Assembly (NCBI GenBank): GCA_047973435.1
Contig: JBKECA010000164.1
Location: 1 to 11,047, forward strand
Direction: 5' to 3'
DNA from: JBKECA01 sp047973435
GTDB lineage: Bacteria > Planctomycetota > Planctomycetia > Planctomycetales > Planctomycetaceae
DNA length: 11,047 bases
The position numbers were made by a program, and so were the translations under genes. The notes under the pieces were generated by a model that saw nothing but the letters and a program-made list of their open reading frames with translations, searched no databases and was not told where the DNA came from. Shown here in pieces: positions 1 through 7,500 of the stretch (the stretch's first letter is position 1; each line of letters starts with the position of its first letter).

Positions 1-671
1 ATCAGGTAGGTGCGGTCGATGTCTTCTGCAGTCGCAACGCCATTAGTGACCAACGTCTGACAAGCATTGAGCATTATGTCCAGCCAATAACTGAGTACGT
101 AGCCTGGATGTTCCTTGCTGACTGCGATCGGGACCATGCCGATTTCGATAGCGTACTGTGCGGCCGCCTCGAACGTTTCACGCGACGTACCGGGATGTCC
201 CATAATCTCGACAACATTGAGACGCCAGATTTCATTGGCAAAGTGCAGAGCCGAAAACTTTTCCGGTCGCCCGGTCGCGTCCGCAAAGTCGCTGGGCAGC
301 AATGTCGACGAATTTGAAAGAACCACCGTGTGTTCTGGCAAATGCGGTGCCAGTTGCCGGTAGGTTTTTTGTTTGATCTCAGGAACCTCGGGAACGACCT
401 CCATCACGATGTCGGCATTTGACGCAGCTCGCTGAAGGTCCGTGGTGTAGGTCAGTCGCAAGAGTGTCGCCTCAAGTTCCTGGTCCGTCGCATTCAAGTC
501 GTCCTTGTAGTTTTGGCAAAGCTTGCGATGACTTTCTTTGGCTTTCGGCAATTCCTCCTCAAATGGTGTGTAGCACGTCACCCTTTTGCCTTTGAACGCC
601 GACTGAAAGGCGATTTGTGCTCCGAGAACTCCAGCGCCAAGAACGGTGATGTAGTTTGTACGAATGGACAT
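1..671 (-). CDS. 3-hydroxyacyl-CoA dehydrogenase family protein, C-terminus cut by window edge
   Basis: Probable NAD(P)-dependent oxidation of a 3-hydroxyacyl-CoA to the 3-oxoacyl-CoA in the cytoplasm. The frame is open from an ATG at 671 to the left edge, 223 codons, no stop. A Rossmann motif GAGVLG sits at residues 12-17. The HAD active-site region follows: SNSSTLLPS around 119-127, His143 in LHF, and Glu155 twelve residues later, the spacing of the HAD catalytic His/Glu pair. The run GRPEKFSALHF resembles 3-hydroxybutyryl-CoA dehydrogenases of about 290 residues, so roughly 70 residues are missing. It is a paralogue of the gene at 1662-2540, about 40% alike by eye. Two positions differ: Thr35 replaces the Asp expected at the end of beta-2, and Ser194 replaces the Asn of the GYVLN motif. 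A GGGA at 679-682, 7 nt upstream, supports the start. The family is clear; the substrate is not. Confidence 0.88.
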   Translation of the reverse strand, partial: MSIRTNYITVLGAGVLGAQIAFQSAFKGKRVTCYTPFEEELPKAKESHRKLCQNYKDDLNATDQELEATLLRLTYTTDLQRAASNADIVMEVVPEVPEIKQKTYRQLAPHLPEHTVVLSNSSTLLPSDFADATGRPEKFSALHFANEIWRLNVVEIMGHPGTSRETFEAAAQYAIEIGMVPIAVSKEHPGYVLSYWLDIMLNACQTLVTNGVATAEDIDRTYL

Positions 672-786
672 GATTGCGTCCCATTGCTATAGTTGTAAGT
701 AAACCCGACTATCGCAGACGCTCCGCCGATCCGGTGGGGGTTGAGTTGTGTACTGACCGGCGAAGCGATTAGCGACCATTGGTGAA

Positions 787-828
787 GATCATTTGACCAG
801 GGGGTACGATCATTTGACCAGGGGGTAC
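787..828. repeat. Perfect 21-bp tandem duplication over the 3' end of the SDR gene
   Basis: Positions 787-807 and 808-828 are identical, beginning gatcatttgacc. The unit is seven codons long and contains the SDR stop codon. The gene stops in the copy at 808-828, and the copy at 787-807 repeats the same last codons and the same stop in the same frame. The duplication therefore leaves the protein unchanged and looks like a recent slippage or strand-exchange event. Confidence 0.9.
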
Positions 829-1571
829 TTGAAGCTCAGAAAGCCATCTTCCGTAGCGACCGTCGAACCGTTAATGCAGTTCGCATCGTCCGAGGCGAGG
901 AATGCCATCACATTTGCGATTTCAACGGGCTCGGTGAACTCGTTTCGCATGTGCTCTCGGCGAATGTGATCCCACAATCCCATTTCTTTCAGCGGTTGCA
1001 GGATGGGGGTATTCACCCGTCCGGGAGCGACCGCAACAACACGGATCTTGTGTGGTCCAAACTCAAGGGCGGCACTCTTGGTCATCATATCGATCGCCGC
1101 CTTGCTGACGTTATACGAAAACGTCAGCTCTGCGGCACTGGTCCCATAAGCGCTCGACGTATTGATGATGACACCGGGTTTGCCAAGTTCGATGAGCTTC
1201 TTTCCACCATGCACAATGCCATAAAGCACGCCGAATTGATTCACCTTCGTGACCAACTCGAAGTTGGCAATCAGGCCCTCATCCAGTAGCGCTTTGGGAA
1301 CACCGATTCCTGCATTGTTGATCACGACATCGAGCGTTCCAAAACGCTCGACGGCGGCATCGATCATCGCTTTGACGCTGTCGCTGTTGGACACATCCAC
1401 GGCAATGCCGCTGGCTCGATCACCATGTTTGGCGATGGACTGGTCTACCACCTCCTGCTTTAAGTCTGCCGCCAGAACCCTGGCCCCTTCCTTGACACAC
1501 ACGCTGACGGCTTCCGATCCAATGCCGCCAGCAGCACCTGTGATAATCACAACTTTGTCTTTCAGTCTCAT
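810..1571 (-). CDS. Classical short-chain dehydrogenase/reductase (SDR)
   Basis: NAD(P)(H)-dependent oxidoreductase acting on an alcohol or ketone, cytoplasmic, 253 residues, normal for classical SDRs. It has the complete classical set: TGAAGGIG cofactor motif at 11-18, NNAG at 85-88, Asn111, Ser140, and the YNVSK catalytic motif with Tyr153 and Lys157, then PGRVNTP at 183-189. Asp36 at the end of beta-2 favours NAD(H) over NADP(H). The frame stays open upstream to 1661, but the ATG at 1571 has an AAAGGTG ribosome site 5 nt away and starts exactly at the usual SDR N-terminus, so I use it. The gene lies between two 3-hydroxyacyl-CoA dehydrogenase paralogues, which suggests an alcohol or hydroxyacyl substrate in the same pathway; that is inference. 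SDR subfamily and substrate cannot be read from the motifs. The last codons overlap a 21-bp tandem duplication. Confidence 0.93.
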   Translation of the reverse strand: MRLKDKVVIITGAAGGIGSEAVSVCVKEGARVLAADLKQEVVDQSIAKHGDRASGIAVDVSNSDSVKAMIDAAVERFGTLDVVINNAGIGVPKALLDEGLIANFELVTKVNQFGVLYGIVHGGKKLIELGKPGVIINTSSAYGTSAAELTFSYNVSKAAIDMMTKSAALEFGPHKIRVVAVAPGRVNTPILQPLKEMGLWDHIRREHMRNEFTEPVEIANVMAFLASDDANCINGSTVATEDGFLSFKYPLVK

Positions 1572-1576
1572 GGCTT

Positions 1577-1583
1577 CACCTTT
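1577..1583 (-). promoter_or_regulatory. Ribosome binding site fixing the SDR start
   Basis: On the minus strand this reads AAAGGTG, 5 nt before the ATG at 1571. It rejects the longer frame starting at 1661, whose extra 30 residues do not look like an SDR N-terminus. Confidence 0.6.
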
Positions 1584-1661
1584 GGGGATTGTTGGCTGGA
1601 AATTGGTTTGACAAAAAACAGGTTCTCCACATTGACCTGCGGAGCAATCCGCGACGCTCAA

Positions 1662-2540
1662 CTACCCTCGTTGGTACTTGTAAAAGCCTTCTCCGGCCTG
1701 AAGTCCCGTCTTGCCCTGGTCGATGTAATCGGCCTTGAGGAACTGTGCGATCTCTTTGGCTCCTGCATCACCAGCTTCGCCTTCGGCCGCAAAGACGTGG
1801 TACAAAACGTTCATACCGGCCATATCCATCATTTGCAGCGGGCCTTTGTTCGCCATGCAGATCAGCCAGGTCTTGTCGATGAGTTCGGGAGTCGCCACGC
1901 CCTTGCGCACCAAATCGATCGCCGCCCGGCCGAATGGAATGAGCAAGCTGTTGAGCACATAGCCGGGTTGCTCCTTCTGGATTTCGATCGGGACCAGGCC
2001 CATCTCCTCCGCGAATTTGGAAACGTCCTTGAATGCTTCGTCGCTGGTCTTGGGAGTCGCCATGACCTCACCAACGTTGGCATCCCAAACCTTCACGCAG
2101 AAGTGCAACGTAAGGAATTTTTCAGGGCGATCGACGAACGGCAGCATTGCGCTGGGCAGCAATGACGACGTGTTAGTACAGAAGATCGTCTTCTTCGGAG
2201 CCAATTTCGATGCTTGCTCCCAAAACTCCTGCTTGATTTTCAAGGCCTCGGGGACTTGCTCGATGATAATATCCGCGTCCCTCAGCGCCTCGGCCAAATC
2301 CGTTGTGTAAGTGATTCGGGCCAACGCCGCATCGACGTCCGTCTGGGAGACTCCGCGTTCATTGACGAACTCCAACGCGTATTTGTCGTGGAACTGCTTG
2401 CCGCGTTCGAGTCCTTCCGGGAAGGCGTCATAGTTGACGACGTTCTTGCCGTGAACAGCCGCCATCCAAGCGACTTGCGAGCCCATCACTCCTGCTCCAG
2501 CAACCATGACGTTGTTGAGTCGTGACATCGTTCTGCTCAT
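1662..2540 (-). CDS. 3-hydroxyacyl-CoA (3-hydroxybutyryl-CoA-type) dehydrogenase
   Basis: NAD-dependent oxidation of 3-hydroxyacyl-CoA, or the reverse reduction, in beta-oxidation or butyrate-type metabolism; cytoplasmic. The protein has 292 residues, full length for stand-alone HADs of this type. The Rossmann motif GAGVMG is at 15-20, and Asp38 in VVNYDAF is the acidic residue expected to bind the NAD ribose. The active-site region has TNTSS at 122-126, His146, Glu158 (12 residues apart, as in HAD enzymes) and Asn197 in PGYVLN. The C-terminal helical domain ends in a GEGFYKY motif, typical of the family end. Neither in-frame ATG, 2540 or 2528 (removing four residues), has a good Shine-Dalgarno, so the exact start is open. 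It is 90 bp upstream of the SDR gene and 86 bp downstream of the NADH dehydrogenase gene. Chain-length preference cannot be told. Confidence 0.93.
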   Translation of the reverse strand: MSRTMSRLNNVMVAGAGVMGSQVAWMAAVHGKNVVNYDAFPEGLERGKQFHDKYALEFVNERGVSQTDVDAALARITYTTDLAEALRDADIIIEQVPEALKIKQEFWEQASKLAPKKTIFCTNTSSLLPSAMLPFVDRPEKFLTLHFCVKVWDANVGEVMATPKTSDEAFKDVSKFAEEMGLVPIEIQKEQPGYVLNSLLIPFGRAAIDLVRKGVATPELIDKTWLICMANKGPLQMMDMAGMNVLYHVFAAEGEAGDAGAKEIAQFLKADYIDQGKTGLQAGEGFYKYQRG

Positions 2541-2626
2541 TTAGTAAAAGTTGGATGAAGAACAAAGCGTATAAAAGTTGTGTCGCCAGACTATTGTATG
2601 TGGTTTACCCCTTTGCCTGTACGGTT

Positions 2627-3952
2627 TTATTGTTCGTTCGCGCTCTTGCCAACCGACAGTTCGGTCATGCCGGAGCCATCTTCGATTGTAACGATTCGCG
2701 CCGGGCGCGATCCCGTAAAGAAATTGGCACACCATTTCATCCATACGAGTGCGCGATTCTGGTAGCCCATCATCAGCAGCAGGTGCACGTACAGCCAGGT
2801 TTGCCACGCGAAGAAGCCGCCAAGGCGGATGAAGCCAAGGTCTGCGACGGCCTTGTTTCGGCCGATCACAGCCATGGAGCCTTTGTTCCAATAGCTGAAG
2901 TTTTTCGGTTCCTGACCGGCGATGCGACGGGCAAGCTCTTTGCCGAGATACTTGCCCTCCTGGACGGCAACGGCACCGGTGCCGGGCAGCATTCCCTGTT
3001 TTGCGTCTTCGTAGTGTGCAAGGTCACCCAACACGAAAATATCCGGATATCCTTTGATCGAAAAGTCGGCCCCAACGTGGACTCTCCCACCACGATCCGT
3101 TTCCGCTCCGGTCGCTTCGGCGATTCCAAGACCGAGCGGCGAAGCCTTCACTCCGGCGCTCCAGATCACATCGCGAGTGTAAATGACTTTTTCCTCGTCA
3201 CCTCGCTTGATGGTGACGCTGTGGTCGGACATGTCAGCCATCATCCAGCCAGTACGAACGTCGACATTGAAATCCTTCAGGTACTGCTCGGCTTTCGCCG
3301 ACAGGTCTTTGTGGAACGGTGGAAGCACGCGATCCTGTCCTTCAACCAACACAACCTTGACGTGCTCTGGGTTGATGTGACGAAATTCATTCCTGAGCGT
3401 TTCGTGAGAGGCTTCCGCAATCGCTCCGGCCGTTTCGAGACCTGTCGGTCCTCCGCCGACAACAACAAAAGTCAGCATGCCCTGGATCAGTTCCTTGCTG
3501 GCACCTTGTTTCGCCTGACGTTCGGCTTCCTCGAACGAACGGACAAGTCGTTCGCGAATCTTTGCCGCGTCGTCGAGCGACTTTAAACCCGTCGACAGCT
3601 TCTCATACTTATCATTATTGAAGTAGAAGCTCTGGGAACCAGCTGCAATGACGAGAATATCGTAGGGAACCGGATCGCCGTCGGTTAGCAGCACCTGCTT
3701 TCCTTTCACATCAAATCCGGAGACTTTCGCCATCAGAACTTCGGTGTTCTTGTTCCGCTTGAGAAGTTCACGCAGCGGTCGAGCGATATTCGACGACGAA
3801 AGCTGACCGGTTGCTACTTGATACAGCAGCGGCTGAAAGAGGTGATGGTTGCGTTTGTCGATGAGCGTGACGTCAGCGTCAGTCTTTCGCAGCCCCTGAG
3901 CAACGGCCAACCCAGCGAAACCTCCACCGATGATTGCGATTCGCTTCTTCAT
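2627..3952 (-). CDS. ndh: Type II NADH:quinone oxidoreductase (NDH-2)
   Basis: Single-subunit flavoenzyme that passes electrons from NADH to membrane quinone without pumping protons, on the cytoplasmic face of the membrane. The 441-residue protein has an N-terminal FAD-binding motif IIGGGFAG at 7-14, the NHHLFQPLLYQVATG stretch characteristic of bacterial NDH-2 at 35-49, a second dinucleotide fold VVVGGGPTG at 163-171 for NADH, FVLGD at 306-310 contacting FAD, and a QEGKYLGK segment at 331-338 in the quinone-site region. A hydrophobic and aromatic C-terminal stretch at about 379-412 fits the amphipathic membrane anchor. The frame is open to 4120, but the ATG at 3952 begins exactly at the FAD fold (MKKRIAIIGGG) and the upstream 56 residues are not family-like. 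Only a weak GGA lies 7 nt upstream. It precedes NAD-linked dehydrogenases, consistent with NADH re-oxidation. Sulfide:quinone reductase is less likely on motif grounds. Confidence 0.95.
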   Translation of the reverse strand: MKKRIAIIGGGFAGLAVAQGLRKTDADVTLIDKRNHHLFQPLLYQVATGQLSSSNIARPLRELLKRNKNTEVLMAKVSGFDVKGKQVLLTDGDPVPYDILVIAAGSQSFYFNNDKYEKLSTGLKSLDDAAKIRERLVRSFEEAERQAKQGASKELIQGMLTFVVVGGGPTGLETAGAIAEASHETLRNEFRHINPEHVKVVLVEGQDRVLPPFHKDLSAKAEQYLKDFNVDVRTGWMMADMSDHSVTIKRGDEEKVIYTRDVIWSAGVKASPLGLGIAEATGAETDRGGRVHVGADFSIKGYPDIFVLGDLAHYEDAKQGMLPGTGAVAVQEGKYLGKELARRIAGQEPKNFSYWNKGSMAVIGRNKAVADLGFIRLGGFFAWQTWLYVHLLLMMGYQNRALVWMKWCANFFTGSRPARIVTIEDGSGMTELSVGKSANEQ

Positions 3953-3974
3953 GAGTCTGTCCAGTCTATGTGAG

Positions 3975-3986
3975 CCGAGCGCTCGG
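3975..3986. promoter_or_regulatory. Perfect 12-bp palindrome in the NDH-2 leader
   Basis: CCGAGCGCTCGG, 22 bp upstream of the NDH-2 ATG at 3952. It could be a dimeric-repressor operator or a short 5'UTR hairpin. The symmetry is exact; the function is inference. Confidence 0.35.
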
Positions 3987-4001
3987 ATGGGATATGCTGA
4001 G

Positions 4002-4029
4002 CCTTGAACTTCAGACTGCACCTTCAAGG
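4002..4029. promoter_or_regulatory. Spaced inverted repeat upstream of NDH-2, possible operator
   Basis: CCTTGAA at 4002-4008 faces TTCAAGG at 4023-4029, a perfect 7-bp inverted repeat. The half-site centres are 21 bp apart, about two helical turns, as for a dimeric regulator binding one DNA face. It lies 50-77 bp upstream of the NDH-2 start, where a promoter would be expected. A further TCAGAC/GTCTGA pair lies within and beside it. Confidence 0.35.
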
Positions 4030-4346
4030 AAACGACTTGCTCCCGTCTGACTGAAAGTGATCTGCCCCAAGGAGTGGCTCTTCTGCGAAACTGATGTTTC
4101 ACATAACGGCAGAGCCGCATTAGAGAGCCACGGATGCCATCTTATCGCGTGCCACGAAACTTGGAAGGGTGGAACACGTGGCTTGCCACCGGCCGCCAGT
4201 TGTGTGACCAATGAAGTGGTCCCCGATATTCGGACCATCGGTTAAGGTGGAGTTTTTTGGTTGGAGTGGGAGTGCAGTTCGGTGCTGTTATCGTGGCGTC
4301 ATCTGGAGGTGAACGATGGCGCGGACGCGACGGCGGTTTGATGGGG

Positions 4347-4470
4347 GAGCGTAAAAAGGGGTCGAGCGTAAAAAGGGGTCGGGTCCCTTTGTTCTCTCCC
4401 AACTGCTCGCCAACTCCTGACCCCGCCGACACTTCAGACGACGACAGTGCCATTCAGACCTGACCCCTCT
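4347..4470. repeat. REP-like cluster with GGGGTC boxes
   Basis: A 17-bp unit, gagcgtaaaaaggggtc, occurs twice in perfect tandem (4347-4363, 4364-4380). The second copy runs into an imperfect palindrome with AAAGGG at 4372-4377 and CCCTTT at 4385-4390. Inverted GACCCC boxes follow at 4419-4424 (within cctgacccc) and 4462-4467 (within gacctgacccctct), giving a head-to-head arrangement over about 120 bp. Elements of the form AAAAAGGGGTC-GGTCCCTTT are, to my knowledge, widespread extragenic palindromes, some linked to REP-associated tyrosine transposases (RAYT). No transposase gene is present here. The placement between two co-directional genes is usual for REPs. Confidence 0.5.
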
Positions 4471-4549
4471 TCGACCTCCTTTCTTCTGGCCTGTTCCTCG
4501 CCCCCTGGCAGAAGGGCACCAGGTTCGCCGTCGCGGAGTTGCCAGCGTC

Positions 4550-7500
4550 TCAGCCCACCTTATCGGGGCCGCTCGCAGTAACAGCCGCTTCCGCGGGCGA
4601 TGCGGCGTTGAGCGGAAGCTGCAATGTAATTGTTGTGCCTTCTCCGGGATCGCTTTCGATCTTCAGCTTTCCCTGCAGTTTGCGGGCCAGGTTGTCACAG
4701 ATGAACAGCCCCAGACCAAATCCGTCCTGCGACTGATGTCCGCGGGCAAACGGTTCGAGTAGCGTGGCAATCATTTCCGCTGGAATGCCCGCACCACTAT
4801 CCTTCACCTGGAACTGCACAAGATGATCGCTCAGGGCCTCATACCTGATGTCAATTCGGCCTTCCTTGGTGTACTTGCAGGCGTTGTCAATCAGATTTGA
4901 GAGCAGTTCCGAGAGAACGCCTTTGTCGGCGCGAATCGTCCGAGGCGCATCGGGCGCGGTGTGGATCGTCAGTGATGCCGGATGACCTCGAAATCGGGCT
5001 ATGAAGAGATGCTGCAGCCGGTCCAACAGCCGCGCGACCACGATTTCCTCGACTCTTGTTTCAGTTTTGCCTACCGACCGTGCGTAGGTGAGAAGTTGAT
5101 CGGTCAGGTAGGTCATTGAACCGACGCAATCGTCGAGGAGTTCAATGGCCTCATCATTTCCGTGCGGAGATTGCCTGAGCAGGTCGGCCGAAACACTGAC
5201 TCCGCCAATCGGACTGCGAAGATCATGACAGACACGCGCCAGAAGTAGTTCACGTTCGCGACTGGCGGCCTCCGCCGCCTGTCGGGCACGATGCTCCTCC
5301 TCCATCAGGGCGATCTGAGCGAGGCGTTTCGCCGACCGGGCACGCATATAGAATGCCAGCAGGACGGCGATTGCCACCAGTGCGATCAGCAGGAGAGCGA
5401 TCAACAGTCCCCGCACAGCCGGACGTTCCCAGAACGGGATAAAGACATCGAACGTGACTCCAATCGGGCGGGACTCATTCAAATCACAGTCCACACCGAC
5501 AATAGTGACCTCGTGCAGTCCGGAACTCCCAAACTTCAACGGGATCACGGAACTGTTATCACGACTGAAGCGCACCCACGGACCTCCGTCGACCTGATAC
5601 CTCAGTCCGACAGAGTCGGCGCCGCCGCGACAGCTGACCAGCACTTCGATCTCGCGGTTTGCGGAAACGCTTAACGGACGACCCTCAACGTAGCTCTCTT
5701 CTCCTTCGTAGCGAATACTACGTACCGCCAGGATAGGTAGGATTGCCGCGGGCGTGTAGACGACCGCACCATGATTCGTCGCCAGCCAGGCTCGGTTAAG
5801 TGCATCAATCGCAATCCCATTGATCACGTCATCGGTGTGTTCAAGCGGGATACGCAGCGCGACGTCTTCGTCCGCCATCATGAACAGGCCGCTGTTGCGG
5901 GTTGCCACCCACAGCCCCTGCCGGCCCGCTGGGAGCTTTACGGAAGCGGCTCCGGCAATATTGCGAGATCGTAGTTGCGGATGCCGGACCCGACGGACCC
6001 GATTCCGCTCCTGATCCACGATGAACAGTCCTTTGCTGGTTGTCACCACAATGGTCCCGTTATGGTCAACCAGTGAGTTAACAAAAGGCATCGAGCCGGA
6101 CGGAAATTCGTTATCGTCGAACTGGTAGACCGTCGTCTCCCCCGATTTCGACCGGCGGACAATCGGACCATTCTCGACCGCTCCATACAGACCCTGCGGT
6201 GTATCAACGATCGCCATCAGCCGTGCATGATCGGGAAACAGTGTGATCGCCTCGACGTTGTCGCCTTGCAGGACAAACAGCCCCTGGTCCGTTCCGATGA
6301 TGCAGCGGCCATCCCGAAGTTGATCGCAGAAGTAGTAGCAGGTTGTATGGCTTTCGGAGAAAGTAAAGCCCGTTATCTCTGTCCAGGGCTTGTCGCCGCG
6401 TTTGATAAAAGGTGACTCGGCGACAAGGCTGTAAACGCCGGTCGGCCCCGTCAGCCACGGAAAGGCCAGCACTTCGTCTTTCCCGTTCGCAATCAGGATC
6501 GGGCTATAAAGCACAGTGCCGACTCCGGACTTCACGTTACCCAGCGCGGCCGCCGTTACGTCAACCGGGTCGACCTGATTTACACGGATCACAGTCGGGA
6601 CATGGAGAGTCGAAAGCAGCAGATGATCGCCATTTCCGTCAATGATTCGAAACTCACAGTCGTTGATTCCGTGGCGATAATCGACGACATGCGATCTCTT
6701 GTTTCGTATCTCGTAAACGCCCACATCCTTGATGATTGCCAGCAGCGATCCGGCTCGGGAAACAATCAAGTCTACGACCTGCCCGGCTGACTCCGGCAGC
6801 TGCACTCGTTGCACTCGATCGTCGGCAATGATGTAGACGGAACCACGGCACGAAGCCCACACGGTGCCATCCACTCCAGCGACGATCGACGAATCGTTAT
6901 TGCCAGTCTCAAGCCACTCATAGGTGGTGCAACTATCATCCGGATTAAAGCAGTAGATGCTGGCCCCCGACGCCCAGACACAGCCATCGGGAGTCGCCGC
7001 CAGTCCGTCAATGGCGCGGGTTTCGTCATCCAGTTTCGATTTCTCTTTTGTCGGGAGTCGGACAACGTGACGACGGACGGTGGCCAGGACCCCCTCCTCG
7101 GGGGTCTCTGCAATGGCTTGGATGCGAGTGCCAATAAGACTCTCAGGCTGACTCAGGTCGCCCGTGTCGTGATTGAAGAAGTGGGTCCGGTCGGGACCAC
7201 TGCGGACGTTGAAGGTGATCCACACTCCCTTGCGGGATTCAAAGATCACGTTGCAGCGATCTCCGACAACTTTGGCGGGCCAGTATTGGACCTCTTCGTC
7301 AAGGCTCTCCGGAATCCGATACAGGCCGTCATCTACGGTGCCGACCCAAATGCTCCCCTGCTTGTCGACTGCCAGACGAGTTACGAGGCCGTTGGTGACG
7401 CTGCGAATCCGTTCGACGGGATGGGGATACAACCTTTCGCCGTCGAAAACATGAATTCGTCGATCCAACTCATTCGCGACAAGAATTTGTCCGTACGTTG

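Larger units (their letters stand above)
3953..4549. other. 597-bp spacer between sensor kinase 3' end and NDH-2 5' end
   Basis: No convincing gene. Short open frames on both strands (for example 4057-4245 plus, 4011-4238 minus) have no recognisable composition or domain. The NDH-2-proximal end holds a perfect palindrome (3975-3986) and a spaced inverted repeat (4002-4029). The middle (about 4120-4190) has several short GCCACG/CGTGGC boxes. The kinase-proximal end has a REP-like cluster (4347-4470). The NDH-2 promoter must lie here if that gene has its own, but I cannot place -35 and -10 boxes with confidence. No clear intrinsic terminator with a T-tract follows the kinase stop. Confidence 0.7.

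Noticed and set aside
1572..1661. 30-residue N-terminal extension of the SDR
   Set aside because: The ATG at 1571 has a good ribosome site and the canonical SDR N-terminus; the extension does not look like part of the fold.
2522..3586. 354-residue plus-strand open frame
   Set aside because: It lies antisense to the well-supported NDH-2 gene and has no domain of its own; a shadow of GC-rich coding sequence.
4177..4188. GTGGC-TT-GCCAC hairpin and nearby GCCACG/CGTGGC boxes, considered as a MITE
   Set aside because: Boxes are short, no target-site duplication or matching terminal inverted repeats were found.
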